A stretch of 64,000 bases of DNA from JAOUEA01 sp040882605 (GTDB lineage: Bacteria; Actinomycetota; UBA4738; HRBIN12): positions 132,272 through 196,271 of the forward strand of contig JBBEAY010000002.1 of assembly GCA_040882605.1 (NCBI GenBank), given 5' to 3'. The position numbers and the translations under genes were made by a program. Under the pieces are notes generated by a model. The model was not told the origin of the DNA and searched no databases. It worked only from the letters and a program-made list of their open reading frames with translations. Each line of letters begins with the position of its first letter. Position 1 is the first letter of the stretch. Shown piece by piece: positions 45,132 through 54,792 of the stretch.

Positions 45132-48100
45132 ATGATGCGCTGGATAGTCGGCTCAAGTCTCAAGTTCCGTCGGCTCGTGATCGCCCTGTCGGTGGGACTC
45201 CTCGTCTACGGAGTGCTGCAACTCGATGATGCCCGCACGGACATCTTGCCCGAGTTCCAGCGGCCGACGGTGGAGGTGCAGACCGAGGCCCTCGGCCTTT
45301 CCGCCGAGGAGGTAGAGGAGCTGATCACCGTGCCCCTCGAGCAGGATCTGCTCGTCGGCATCGCGTTTCTCGAAGAGATCGAGTCGGTGTCGCTGCCCGG
45401 GCTCTCGTCGGTGGTCATGACCTTCGAGCCAGGCACCGAGGTGCTCGACGCGCGCCAGGTCGTCGCCGAGCGCTTGACGCAGGCCGTCGCGGCCGCGGGA
45501 CTGCCCCAGGTGGCCCAGCCGCCGCAGATGATTCAACCCGTGTCGTCGACCAGCCGTGTTGCGATGGTGAAACTGACATCCGACGAGCTGACCCCGATCG
45601 AGATGTCCATCCTGTCAAAGTGGGTGATCAACCCAAGGCTGCTCGGGGTGGAGGGTGTTGCCAACGTTTCCGTTTGGGGATTCCGTGACCGGCAGCTCCA
45701 GGTGCTGGTCGACCCCCAGCGACTGAACGACGCCGGCGTCTCATTGAGCCAGATCATCGAGACTACGGGCAACGCGCTCGAGGTCTCGAAGCTCAGCTTC
45801 CTCGAGGCTTCCTCGCCCGGCACAGGCGGGTTCATCGACACGCTGCCACAGCGGCTGCACATCTTCTTCGAGACGGCGATCTCGACCAGTGACGAGCTTG
45901 CGCAGGTGCCGATCCAGGATCCGACGGGCGAGGTGCCAGCCGGAGGCTCCCCATTGAGCTTGGGTGACGTCACCGACGTCGTCGAGGACCACCAACCCCT
46001 GATCGGCGACGCCCTTTGCACCGAGGGGGACTGCCTGCTGCTCGTGATCGAGAAGTTCCCAGACGCCAATACCCCCGAAGTGGCAGACGGCATCGACGAG
46101 GCGCTCGAGGGTCTCGCTCCCGGCATGTCAGGTCTGCGGATGGACACGTCGATCTACCGTCCCGCAGAGTTCATCGACACGTCGTTCGACAACCTCGGAC
46201 GGGCGGCACTGATCGGGGCGATCTTGCTCCTGCTGGTGCTCGGCGCGTTCTCTCTCGACTGGCGTTCCGCTGTGGTGAGCGCGGTGGCGATCGCCATGTC
46301 GTTGGGCGCCGCGTGGCTGGTGCTCTACTTCACCGGCACGGTCGTGAACACCATGGTCCTTGCCGGCCTGGTCATGGCGCTCGTCGTGTTGATCGACGAC
46401 GTCGTGATCGACTCGCACACCGTGGCGCAACGCATCCGGAGTCAGCGCGCGCATGGTGACGGCGTGCCCGCATGGCAGCTGGTGATCGGGGCGACGCTCG
46501 AGATGCGCAGCGCGATGCTCTTCGCGACGCTCATCGTGGGCGCGGCGCTGTTGCCGGCGTTCTTCATGGAAGGCGAAGCCGGGGCGTTCCTTCCGGCGAT
46601 CGCCACCTCGTACCTGCTCGCGATCGCCGCGTCGCTTCTCGTGGCCCTTACCATCACCCCGGCCCTCGGCATGATGATGTTGGGTGGGTCGACGCGCGAA
46701 CTTCGCGAGTCGCCGGTCGCGCGCCGGGTCGGTGAGACCTACCAACGCATCTCGTCGCGGCTCGTGCCCAAGACCGGAATCGCCTTCGCGGTCTTCGGTG
46801 CGTTCATCGTGGCGGGCCTGGTTGCCGCGCCGTTCCTCACCGGGTCGATGCGGCCCGTGCTCGAGGAGCGCGACGTGGTGGTGCGGCTCGATGCCCAGCC
46901 GGGCACGTCGCTGCCAGCGATGGACGCGATCACGGCGCAGGCGGTCGAGGAGCTACGTGCGCTGCCCGGCGTCGACGACGTGGGAGCCCACGTTGGACGG
47001 GCGATCCAGTCGGATCAGATCGTCAACGTCAACTCCGCCGAGGTGTGGGTCGGCGTGAACGGCTCGGCTGACTACACCGACACGATCGGCGCGATCGAAT
47101 CGGTAGCCGCCGGACTCCCTGAGATCTCGACCGACGTGCTGACCTACTCCGAGCAGCGGATAACCGACGTGCTCGGACGGGGCGACGACGAGATCGTCGT
47201 GCGTGTCTACGGGGCGAACCCCGAGATCCTCGCGAGCAAGGCAGAAGAGATCCGCGCGGCCGTCGAGGGCGTCGAAGGGCTCGATGACCCGAGGGTCGAG
47301 TTGCCTGCCGACGAGCCGACGATCGAGGTGCAGCCCGACATCCAAGCGGCAGAGCGCGTCGGGCTTGCGCCCGGCGATGTGCGCCGTGCAGCCACGACCC
47401 TGCTCTCCGGCCTCACCGTCGGCAATCTGTTCGAGGAGCAGAAGGTCTTCGACGTGGCGGTCTGGGGCGATCCGGAGATCCGTGAGGACGTGGCCGACGT
47501 CGAGAACCTGCTGATCGACACGCCTGGCGGCGAGCTCGTGCGGCTGAGTGACGTCGCCGACGTGCAGGTGGTTCCCAACCGCGCGGTGATCCGCCACGAG
47601 TCGGTTGAGTCCTACGTCGATGTCACGGGCGGGGTCTCGGACCGTTCCGCGGGCGACGTCGCTGTGGATGTCGAGCAGGCCATCGAGCAGGTGGAGTTCC
47701 CGCTCGAGCATCACGCCGAGGTGCTGGGAGGCTTCCAGGAAGACGCCGCCGCACGCTCGCGCGTGATCGCCGTCGCAGTCGCTGCTGCGATCGCCATCTT
47801 CCTGCTGCTGCAGGCGGCGTTCGCGAGCTGGCGCCTGGCAACGCTTGCGTTCCTCGCGCTGCCGATGTCGCTCACCGGTGGGGCGGTCGCCGTCCTGCTG
47901 ACCGGTGGCGACGTCACGCTCGGCTCGGTCGCCGGATTCGTCGCCGTGCTGGCAGTGGCCGCTCGCGGTCTCGTTGCGCTCATCAGGCACTACCAGCGGC
48001 TGCAGGCCGACGGAGATGCCTTCGGCGCCGATCTCGTGATCGGTGCGACCAGAGACCGGTTCCTCCCGATCGTTACCTCGGCCCTGGCGGCGGCGGCCGT

Positions 48101-48314
48101 GTTCATCCCGTTCGCCCTCGGCGGCGGGTCGGCTGGTTTCGAGATCGTTGCCCCGATGTCGATCGTGATCCTCGGCGGACTCGTGACCGCGACGCTCATG
48201 AACGTTGTCGTCGTGCCTGCCCTGTACCTCCGGTACGGGTTCGTCGCCGAGCTCGACGTCTCGGCCGAGGACCTCGTCGCCCAAGTGCCCGACGTCGACA
48301 CAGTGCGGGGATAG
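45132..48314 (+). CDS. RND transporter, heavy-metal-efflux (CusA-like) type, divergent paralogue 1
   Basis: The 1060-residue protein has the RND layout: TM1, a large periplasmic-type loop, TM2-6, a second loop and TM8-12. The HME opening pattern reads DILPEFQRPTVEVQTEA, GLSAEEVEELITVPLEQ. TM4 has LIDDVVIDSHTV where HME pumps have a DDAI-D-EN pattern, and TM10 reads AARGLVALI instead of the usual A-x-x-NG. It therefore seems more diverged than the paralogue downstream. The ATG at 45132 follows CTGGAGG. No outer-membrane channel gene is present, consistent with a one-membrane cell. Substrate unknown. Confidence 0.85.
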   Translation: MMRWIVGSSLKFRRLVIALSVGLLVYGVLQLDDARTDILPEFQRPTVEVQTEALGLSAEEVEELITVPLEQDLLVGIAFLEEIESVSLPGLSSVVMTFEPGTEVLDARQVVAERLTQAVAAAGLPQVAQPPQMIQPVSSTSRVAMVKLTSDELTPIEMSILSKWVINPRLLGVEGVANVSVWGFRDRQLQVLVDPQRLNDAGVSLSQIIETTGNALEVSKLSFLEASSPGTGGFIDTLPQRLHIFFETAISTSDELAQVPIQDPTGEVPAGGSPLSLGDVTDVVEDHQPLIGDALCTEGDCLLLVIEKFPDANTPEVADGIDEALEGLAPGMSGLRMDTSIYRPAEFIDTSFDNLGRAALIGAILLLLVLGAFSLDWRSAVVSAVAIAMSLGAAWLVLYFTGTVVNTMVLAGLVMALVVLIDDVVIDSHTVAQRIRSQRAHGDGVPAWQLVIGATLEMRSAMLFATLIVGAALLPAFFMEGEAGAFLPAIATSYLLAIAASLLVALTITPALGMMMLGGSTRELRESPVARRVGETYQRISSRLVPKTGIAFAVFGAFIVAGLVAAPFLTGSMRPVLEERDVVVRLDAQPGTSLPAMDAITAQAVEELRALPGVDDVGAHVGRAIQSDQIVNVNSAEVWVGVNGSADYTDTIGAIESVAAGLPEISTDVLTYSEQRITDVLGRGDDEIVVRVYGANPEILASKAEEIRAAVEGVEGLDDPRVELPADEPTIEVQPDIQAAERVGLAPGDVRRAATTLLSGLTVGNLFEEQKVFDVAVWGDPEIREDVADVENLLIDTPGGELVRLSDVADVQVVPNRAVIRHESVESYVDVTGGVSDRSAGDVAVDVEQAIEQVEFPLEHHAEVLGGFQEDAAARSRVIAVAVAAAIAIFLLLQAAFASWRLATLAFLALPMSLTGGAVAVLLTGGDVTLGSVAGFVAVLAVAARGLVALIRHYQRLQADGDAFGADLVIGATRDRFLPIVTSALAAAAVFIPFALGGGSAGFEIVAPMSIVILGGLVTATLMNVVVVPALYLRYGFVAELDVSAEDLVAQVPDVDTVRG

Positions 48315-48323
48315 GTGACACCG

Positions 48324-48758
48324 ATGAGCAAGCGCAGACGGCTCTCCCTCGTTGTCGTTCCCCTCGCGACGCTGATCCTGGCGTCGTGCGGGGGAACGGT
48401 CGACGACGAGTACGTGATTGAGGAGCAGCCCTACACCCTCGAAGAGGTCGAGGGCCAAAAGGTCCTCAAGGTTACCCTGACGGAATCAGCCGTTGAGCGG
48501 CTCGGCATCGAGACCGTGCCGGTGCAGGAGACCGGCTCGAAGCTGATCGTGCCCTACGACGCCGTGTACCTCGACTCACACGGCCAATTCTGGGTCTACA
48601 CGAACCCGGAACCACAGGTCTTCATCCGCGCGCCCATCCACATCGTGCGCGAGACCTCGACCGAGGCGATCCTCGGCGAGGGCCCATCCGCCGGCACGCA
48701 GGTCGTGACGGTCGGCGTCCCCGAGCTGTACGGCACCGAGATCGAGTTCGGAACGTAA
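48324..48758 (+). CDS. Minimal adaptor-like lipoprotein between the RND genes
   Basis: The 144-residue lipoprotein has the lipobox LASC. Its mature part resembles only the membrane-proximal C-terminal domain of RND/HME membrane fusion proteins: IVPYDAVYLDSHGQFWVYTNPEP, FIRAPIHIV, then GPSAGTQVVTVGVPELYGTE. The hairpin, lipoyl and barrel domains of a normal adaptor are absent. It starts at an ATG nine bases after a possible GTG at 48315, itself directly after the RND stop, so the genes are co-transcribed. It probably docks on the pumps from outside the membrane. Confidence 0.75.
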   Translation: MSKRRRLSLVVVPLATLILASCGGTVDDEYVIEEQPYTLEEVEGQKVLKVTLTESAVERLGIETVPVQETGSKLIVPYDAVYLDSHGQFWVYTNPEPQVFIRAPIHIVRETSTEAILGEGPSAGTQVVTVGVPELYGTEIEFGT

Positions 48759-48788
48759 GAGCGAGATCGCGAAAGGAAACCACACACG

Positions 48789-51700
48789 ATGCTCCGATGG
48801 ATCGTAGGTTCGAGCCTCAAGTTCCGATACCTCGTGGTCGCGCTCGCCGCCGCCCTGATGTTCTTCGGCGTGCAGCAACTCCAGAGCACCGCGGTCGACG
48901 TCTTCCCCGAGTTCGCGCCGCCGAAGGTCGAGGTCCAGACCCCGTCCCTCGGATTGTCCGCGAACCAGGTCGAGAACCTCGTCACCATCCCGCTCGAGCA
49001 GACCCTCAACGGCGTGCCGGGGCTCGATGAGATCCGCTCGAAGTCGGTGGAATCGCTTTCGTCGATCGAGATGATCTTCGAGCCCGGCGCCGATCTGCTC
49101 ACGGCGCGCCAGCACGTGGCCGAGCGCATCGCCCAGATCTCGCCACAGCTTCCGACCTGGGCGAGCCCCCCCTTCATGATCCAGCCCTTGTCGGCCACGA
49201 GCCGCGTCATGAAGATCGGGCTCACGACGACCGACCCCAACCTCGACCTCATCGACCTGTCGATGACCACCTACTGGAAGATCCGCACTCGCCTCATGCG
49301 GGTACCCGGGGTGGCCAATGTCCCGATCTGGGGCGAGCGAATCGAGATGCCTACGATCGAGATCGATCCCCTGCGTCTGCGCAAGCACGACGTCACCGTC
49401 GACGCGGTCTCCACAGCGGTGGCGGACGCGCTCGATGCCGGGTTGCTGCAGTACTCCGACGGCAACTACATCGGTCGCGGCGGAGTGATCGACACCCCCA
49501 CCAACCGCTACTCGATCCGGCATGTGCTGCCGATCGTCGACGCTGAGGATCTCGCCGACATCCCGATCGAGTCGACCACCGGAGAGCGCCTCACGATCAG
49601 CGACGTCGCGAACCTTGAGCGCAGCACCTGGCCGCTCGTGGGCGATGCCGTCATCAACGACGGCCAGGGGCTCATGCTCATCGTGGAGAAGCTGCCGTGG
49701 GCCAACACCCTCGACGTGACCCGCGGCGTCGAGGCGGTGCTCGAAGAGCTGAAGCCCGGCCTGCGAGGCATCGAGATCGACGCGACGATCTTCCGTCCCG
49801 CTACCTTCATCGAGGAATCGATCAGCAACCTCTCGAAGGCGATCTGGTTCGGGGCGATCCTGATGATCCTCATGCTGTGCGCCTTCCTCTACGAATGGCG
49901 CACCGCGGTGATCAGCGTCGTGGCCATCCCCTTGTCGCTCGTCGCTGCAGGGCTCGTGCTGCATTGGCGCGGCGCCACGATCAACACGATGATCCTTGCC
50001 GGCATGGTGATCGCACTCGGTGACATCGTCGATGACGCGATCATCGACATCGAGAACGTGGTCCGAAGGTTGCGGCAGCGACGCGCCGACGGCAGCGGGC
50101 CTTCGACGGCGAGGGTCATCCTTGAGGCCTCGCTCGAGGTTCGCAGCGCGATCGTGTACGCGACGTTGATCGAGATCGTCGCAGTGGCGCCGATCTTCAT
50201 GCTCGAAGGCCTGTCGGGCTCGTTCTTCCGACCGCTCGCCACCTCGTACGCGCTCGCCCTGCTTGCCTCGATGGTGGTGGCACTGACGGTGACGCCGGCG
50301 ATGAGCCTGATCTTCTTCCGCAAGCCCTCCTCGCTGCGCCACCGCGAGTCTCCGATCGTGCCCGCGCTGCAACGGGCCTACCAGGCGATCCTGTCACGCA
50401 TCGTGCTGAAGCCGCGCCGCGCCTACGTGGCCGTTGGTCTGACGACCGTGATGGGCGTCGCGGCGCTGCCGCTGCTCGGTCAGTCCCTCCTCCCATCGTT
50501 CAAGGAGCGCGACTTCCTGATGCACTGGGTGACCGTGCCCGGCACCGGGCAGCCGGAGATGTTCCGGATCTCCGCCCGGGCCAATGGTGAGCTGCTCGAG
50601 ATTCCGGGGGTGCGAAACGCCGGGTCGCACATCGGGCAGGCCCTGCTCATGGACGAGGTCGTCGGCATCGACTTCGGCGAGAACTGGGTCAGCGTCGATC
50701 CCTCCGTCGACTACGATCAGACGCTGGCGAAGATCCAAGAGGTCGTCGACGGCTACCCCGGCCTGTACCGAGACGTGCTCACCTACCTGAAGGAACGCAT
50801 CAGGGAGGTCCTAACCGGTTCCAGTGAGGCGATCACGATCCGCATCTACGGGCAGGATCTCGTTCAGCTGCAGGAGACGGCTGATGAGATCAACGAGATC
50901 GTCGGTGGCGTTCCGGGAGTGATCGAGAACCATGTCGAGTCGCTTAAGGATATCCCGCAGATCAGCGTCGAGGTCGATCTGGCCGCTGCCCAACGCTACG
51001 GTCTCAAGCCCGGCGACGTGCGTCGGACCGCCTCCCGCCTGCTCGCGGGTGAGGAGGCGGGGGACATATTCCGCGACGGCAAGGCCTACGATATCCAGGT
51101 CTGGAGCACTCCCGAGACGCGAGACACCTTCATGGACATCGGCAATCTGCTCTTCGACACGCCCAGCGGCAAGTACGTTCGCCTCGAGCAGGTGGCTGAC
51201 GTGACGGTCGAGCCGGTGCCAAACGTGATCTATCACGACAGCCTGTTCCGCAGTCTCGACGTCGGCGGCAACATCGACGGCACCCGTGACCTCGGGTCGA
51301 TCGTTTCCGACATCGAGAGCCGCCTGGACGGATACGACTGGCCCGCCGAGTATCGCGCCGAGTTCCTCGGTGAGTACACCGAGCGCAAGGAAGCGTCGAG
51401 TCGGCTGAACCTAGGGGCGATCGCGGCGGCCATCGGCATCCTCATGCTGCTGCAGGCGTCGTTCGGAAGCTGGCGCCTCGCGACGCTATCCTTCTTGACC
51501 CTGCCGATCGCGTTGATCGGCGGCGTGATCGCGGCCTACATGACCGGCGGGGTCGTCTCGCTCGGTTCGCTGGTGGGATTCTTCACGGTCCTCGGTATCG
51601 TCGCTCGAAATGGCATCATGCTCATCAGCCATTACCAGCATCTGGAACGGTTCGAGGGCGTGGCCTTCGGTCCGGACCTCGTGATGCAAGGAGCCCGTGA

Positions 51701-51938
51701 GCGCTTCGTGCCCATCATGATGACGGTGCTCACGACCGGGCTCGCGCTGGTGCCCCTGCTGATCGCGGGCGAGATCCCGGGTCAGGAGATCGAGTACCCG
51801 ATGGCGTGGGTGATCCTCGGCGGACTGATCACGGCGACGTTGCTCAACTTGTTCGTGGTTCCCTCACTGTATCTGCGGTTTGCGAAGCCGCGTGGGGACA
51901 CTGGGACACTGATGCCCGCGGCCCCGGTGCCCGCCTGA
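48789..51938 (+). CDS. RND transporter, heavy-metal-efflux (CusA-like) type, paralogue 2
   Basis: The 1049-residue protein starts MLRWIVGSSLKFRYLVVALA, nearly the same N-terminus as paralogue 1, so the pair arose by duplication. It keeps the HME features better: VFPEFAPPKVEVQTPSLG, TM4 with DIVDDAIIDIENVVRRL, and TM10 with VARNGIMLISHYQ. It probably exports cations or drugs using the proton gradient. A hetero-oligomer with paralogue 1 is possible. The AAAGGAAA ribosome site precedes the ATG. A strong hairpin lies 36 bp after the stop. Confidence 0.9.
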   Translation: MLRWIVGSSLKFRYLVVALAAALMFFGVQQLQSTAVDVFPEFAPPKVEVQTPSLGLSANQVENLVTIPLEQTLNGVPGLDEIRSKSVESLSSIEMIFEPGADLLTARQHVAERIAQISPQLPTWASPPFMIQPLSATSRVMKIGLTTTDPNLDLIDLSMTTYWKIRTRLMRVPGVANVPIWGERIEMPTIEIDPLRLRKHDVTVDAVSTAVADALDAGLLQYSDGNYIGRGGVIDTPTNRYSIRHVLPIVDAEDLADIPIESTTGERLTISDVANLERSTWPLVGDAVINDGQGLMLIVEKLPWANTLDVTRGVEAVLEELKPGLRGIEIDATIFRPATFIEESISNLSKAIWFGAILMILMLCAFLYEWRTAVISVVAIPLSLVAAGLVLHWRGATINTMILAGMVIALGDIVDDAIIDIENVVRRLRQRRADGSGPSTARVILEASLEVRSAIVYATLIEIVAVAPIFMLEGLSGSFFRPLATSYALALLASMVVALTVTPAMSLIFFRKPSSLRHRESPIVPALQRAYQAILSRIVLKPRRAYVAVGLTTVMGVAALPLLGQSLLPSFKERDFLMHWVTVPGTGQPEMFRISARANGELLEIPGVRNAGSHIGQALLMDEVVGIDFGENWVSVDPSVDYDQTLAKIQEVVDGYPGLYRDVLTYLKERIREVLTGSSEAITIRIYGQDLVQLQETADEINEIVGGVPGVIENHVESLKDIPQISVEVDLAAAQRYGLKPGDVRRTASRLLAGEEAGDIFRDGKAYDIQVWSTPETRDTFMDIGNLLFDTPSGKYVRLEQVADVTVEPVPNVIYHDSLFRSLDVGGNIDGTRDLGSIVSDIESRLDGYDWPAEYRAEFLGEYTERKEASSRLNLGAIAAAIGILMLLQASFGSWRLATLSFLTLPIALIGGVIAAYMTGGVVSLGSLVGFFTVLGIVARNGIMLISHYQHLERFEGVAFGPDLVMQGARERFVPIMMTVLTTGLALVPLLIAGEIPGQEIEYPMAWVILGGLITATLLNLFVVPSLYLRFAKPRGDTGTLMPAAPVPA

Positions 51939-51973
51939 ACAGCGCAGCACTATGAGTAGGAAAGCGCGTCGCG

Positions 51974-52025
51974 CACGGACGGATCCCGCGGATGAGGCTG
52001 CGCGCGGGAGCGGGATCCGTCCGTG
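51974..52025. repeat. 16-bp perfect GC-rich hairpin after the RND operon
   Basis: CACGGACGGATCCCGC (51974-51989) and its exact complement (52010-52025) flank a 20-base loop. It sits 35 bp after the RND stop and ends three bases before the ATG of the next gene, so it could be the RND terminator or control the start site of the lipoprotein. There is no U-tract. Confidence 0.6.
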
Positions 52026-52028
52026 GTG

Positions 52029-52895
52029 ATGCGTTCGGTCTTGGTCGCTGGGCTCAGCGCGCTCCTGCTCGCCGCGTGTGCGGAGAAGCGGTCGGTTTCG
52101 ACGGCCCCAGCCGTATCTGCCGCGCAGGTCTTGCCCAGCGATTTCGATCCCGCCGACTTCGATCCCTCGAACCCCGTCGACAACCGATGGTTCCCGCTCA
52201 CCCCGGGGACGGAGTTCGTCTACGAAGGGCAGGTGCTCGATGATGGCGAAATCATCGAGCGCAGGGTGATCGCGACGGTCACGGACATGACCAAGAACGT
52301 GGCCGGGGTACGAGTGGTAGTCGCCTGGGAACGGGACTACACGGACGGCGAGCTCGAGGAGAGCGAGCTCGCGTTCTGGGCTCAGGATGCGACGGGCAAC
52401 GTCTGGCATCTGGGCGAGTATCCCGAGGAGTACGACGACGGGAAGCTCCTCAAGTCGCCCGGTTGGATCGCCGGCGAGCATGGCGCTAGGGCGGGCATCC
52501 AGATGATGGCCGAGCCGACGCTGGGGACACCGAGCTACGAGCAGGGCTACGCGCCTCCGCCGCTCAACTGGGTGGATCGTGGGAGCACGTTCGACCTCGG
52601 CGTCGAGACCTGCGTACCGGTCGACTGCTACGGGGGAGTGCTCGTCATCGAGGAGTTCGAGCGAACCAAGCCCGGAGCGTCGCAGCTCAAGTACTACGCG
52701 TCGGGCGTCGGAAACGTCCGCGTCGGCTGGCGCGGGAAGAACGAGGACGAACAGGAGGAACTCGAGCTGGTGTCGTATCGGCGGCTGGCTCAACCCGAGA
52801 TGGAGCAGGTGCACGAGGCCGTCACCGAGCTCGACGAACGCGCGTTCCGTCGCCTTCCCGGGTACGAAACGACGACTCCGGCAAGGATTTCCTGA
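52029..52895 (+). CDS. Lipoprotein of unknown function
   Basis: The 288-residue protein has the lipobox LLAAC at about residue 17. It is followed by an acidic linker (SDFDPADFDPSNPVDNRWFPL) and a beta-rich domain with GTEFVYEGQV, WERDYTDGELEESELAFWAQ, SPGWIAGEHGA and a Cys pair in ETCVPVDCYGG. It is predicted to be anchored on the outer face of the membrane. ATG at 52029 is chosen; two GTG codons lie just upstream inside the hairpin. Its position suggests it travels with the RND genes, though the hairpin separates them. Confidence 0.68.
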   Translation: MRSVLVAGLSALLLAACAEKRSVSTAPAVSAAQVLPSDFDPADFDPSNPVDNRWFPLTPGTEFVYEGQVLDDGEIIERRVIATVTDMTKNVAGVRVVVAWERDYTDGELEESELAFWAQDATGNVWHLGEYPEEYDDGKLLKSPGWIAGEHGARAGIQMMAEPTLGTPSYEQGYAPPPLNWVDRGSTFDLGVETCVPVDCYGGVLVIEEFERTKPGASQLKYYASGVGNVRVGWRGKNEDEQEELELVSYRRLAQPEMEQVHEAVTELDERAFRRLPGYETTTPARIS

Positions 52896-52988
52896 CCCAT
52901 CGACGGTCCCCCGTGGACGATCTGAGCGTGAGCCGCAGTCGGTTGTGTTCCGCGCCGGGCGGAGGAGCCGGCTGCGATAATCCCGGGT

Positions 52989-53921
52989 GTGCGCTTCGAC
53001 GACATCCTGCAGGCCATCGGCAACACACCGCTAGTCGGCATGCCTCGCATGTCACCCAAGCCCGGCGTTCGGCTGTGGGCCAAGCTCGAGGGCACGAACC
53101 CCACCGGCTCCACGAAGGATCGCATCGCGCTGAAGATGGTCGAGATGGCTGAGGCGTCGGGCGAGCTCACCTCCGACAAGACGATCCTCGAGCCGACGTC
53201 GGGCAACACCGGCATCGCGCTGGCCATGGTGGCCGCCCGCAAGGGTTACCGCCTCACTGTCGTGATCCCCGACAACGCGAGCGAGGAGCGCATCGGTCTG
53301 CTTCGCCTGTTCGGTGCCGAGATCGTGTTCAGTGACGGTGACAAGGGCACCAACGGCTCGATCGAGGTCGCGCGTGCCCTCGCGCAAGACGAGAAGTACT
53401 ACATGCCCTTCCAGTACGGGAACCCTGCGAACCCGCTCGCGCACCAGGAGGGCACGGCGCAGGAGATCATCCGCGACCTGCCCGAGGTCACGCATTTCGT
53501 GGCCGGCATGGGCACCGGCGGAACCCTCACGGGGGCCGGCCGCGGCCTGCATGCGCACAACCCAGACGTGAAGGTCGTGGCTGCCGAGCCCGAGCTCGGC
53601 GACCTCGTGTACGGCCTGCGCTCGCTCGACGCGGGCTTCGTGCCGCCGATCTTCGATCCGAGCGAGATCGACCGCAAGTTCCTGGTCGACTCGTCGTCGT
53701 CGCTTCGCACGAACCGAGAGCTCACGTCGTCCGAAGGCATCTTCGCGGGCATCTCGAGCGGCGCGGTGGTCTACGTCGCACAGCGCATCGCGAACGAGAT
53801 CGCCGAGGGCGACATCGTGTGCCTGCTGCCCGACGGCGGTTGGAAGTACCTCTCGACCGAGGCCTGGGCGGACGATCTCGCCACCGCCGAGAAGGGTGTC
53901 GCGGAATCGCTGTGGTGGTGA
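52989..53921 (+). CDS. cysM: CysM: O-phosphoserine-type cysteine synthase
   Basis: The 310-residue fold-type II PLP enzyme closely follows mycobacterial CysM: FDDILQAIGNTPLVG, GTNPTGSTKDRIALKM (PLP Lys), PTSGNTGIALAM, GMGTGGTLTGAGR, and the region VYGLRSLDAGFVPPIFD whose Arg specifies O-phosphoserine in the Mtb enzyme. The C-terminus ends in Trp-Trp, like the hydrophobic tail of CysM that gates the active site. It uses CysO thiocarboxylate as sulfur donor to form CysO-Cys. A TAATCC box five bases before the GTG suggests its own leaderless promoter. Confidence 0.93.
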   Translation: MRFDDILQAIGNTPLVGMPRMSPKPGVRLWAKLEGTNPTGSTKDRIALKMVEMAEASGELTSDKTILEPTSGNTGIALAMVAARKGYRLTVVIPDNASEERIGLLRLFGAEIVFSDGDKGTNGSIEVARALAQDEKYYMPFQYGNPANPLAHQEGTAQEIIRDLPEVTHFVAGMGTGGTLTGAGRGLHAHNPDVKVVAAEPELGDLVYGLRSLDAGFVPPIFDPSEIDRKFLVDSSSSLRTNRELTSSEGIFAGISSGAVVYVAQRIANEIAEGDIVCLLPDGGWKYLSTEAWADDLATAEKGVAESLWW

Positions 53922-53961
53922 GTGCTGCTGGGCGTGGCGTGGCGACGCTTCGGGTGACCGC

Positions 53962-54792
53962 GTGAGCGACCAGCGGGCGATCGGGGTCTTCGATTCAGGC
54001 GTCGGCGGGCTTACCGTCGTGAGGGCGATCATGGACCAGCTTCCGCAAGAACCCATCGTGTATGTGGGCGATACCGCGAGGTTCCCGTACGGGCCTAAGC
54101 CGGTCGACGAGATCCGGCGGTACGCGCTCGAGATCGCCGACTTCCTGGTGCACCGCGACGTCAAGATGCTCGTGGTCGCGTGCAACTCGATCGAGGTGAG
54201 CGCGATCGGTCACATAGCTCTGCAAGCCGGCATCCCGGTCGTTGGAGTGATCGACCCGGGCGCCCGCACAGCGGTACACGTGACGCGCAACCGAAGGGTC
54301 GGCTTGATCGGCACCGAGGCCACGGTGGCGAGCGGCGCGTACGACCGGGCGGTCGCCGCGACGGGGGCGTCGGTCACGCTGAGTGCGAGGGCATGCCCGG
54401 TCTTCGTCGAGCACGTCGAGCGCGGCGACACGACGAGCGACGAGCTACGACATGCAGCGCGCGGGTATCTTTCTCCGCTGATGGCCGACGGCATCGACAC
54501 CCTCATCATGGGCTGCACGCATTACCCGCTGCTCTCGGGACTGTTGCAGCTCGAGCTCGGGCCCGACGTGGCGCTCGTTTCCTCGGCTGAGGAGACCGCC
54601 AAGGATGTGTACGCGACCCTGGTGGCCGAGCAACTGCTGAGACAAGACGATGCCGGCTCCGTCGGTCACGAGTTCCTCGCGACGGGTGATCCCGCGGCAT
54701 TCGAGCGGGTCGCAGGCGTCTTCTTGGGACCGGAGCTGACCGACGTAGGAGCCGCACAGGCGCAGCCGGTCGGGGGTGGCTCGTGGAGCTGA
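53962..54792 (+). CDS. murI: Glutamate racemase
   Basis: The 276-residue cytosolic enzyme makes D-glutamate for peptidoglycan. Motifs: IGVFDSGVGGLTVVRA (catalytic Asp), VGDTARFPYGPK, the first Cys in VVACNSIEVSA and the second in MGCTHYPLL. The family usually has ACNTA; SIEV here is a mild variant seen around Cys1. The GTG at 53962 lies 40 bp after cysM. It overlaps the next gene by ten bases. This order is the same as in Mycobacterium. Confidence 0.94.
   Translation: MSDQRAIGVFDSGVGGLTVVRAIMDQLPQEPIVYVGDTARFPYGPKPVDEIRRYALEIADFLVHRDVKMLVVACNSIEVSAIGHIALQAGIPVVGVIDPGARTAVHVTRNRRVGLIGTEATVASGAYDRAVAATGASVTLSARACPVFVEHVERGDTTSDELRHAARGYLSPLMADGIDTLIMGCTHYPLLSGLLQLELGPDVALVSSAEETAKDVYATLVAEQLLRQDDAGSVGHEFLATGDPAAFERVAGVFLGPELTDVGAAQAQPVGGGSWS

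Noticed and set aside
46953..50372. Long minus-strand frames opposite the RND genes
   Set aside because: Composition is Arg/His/Asp-rich shadow sequence; the plus-strand frames encode unmistakable RND pumps.
45132..52895. Mobile element or genomic island carrying the RND genes
   Set aside because: No integrase, transposase, tRNA junction or flanking direct repeats are visible; only the broken gene order suggests an insertion or rearrangement.
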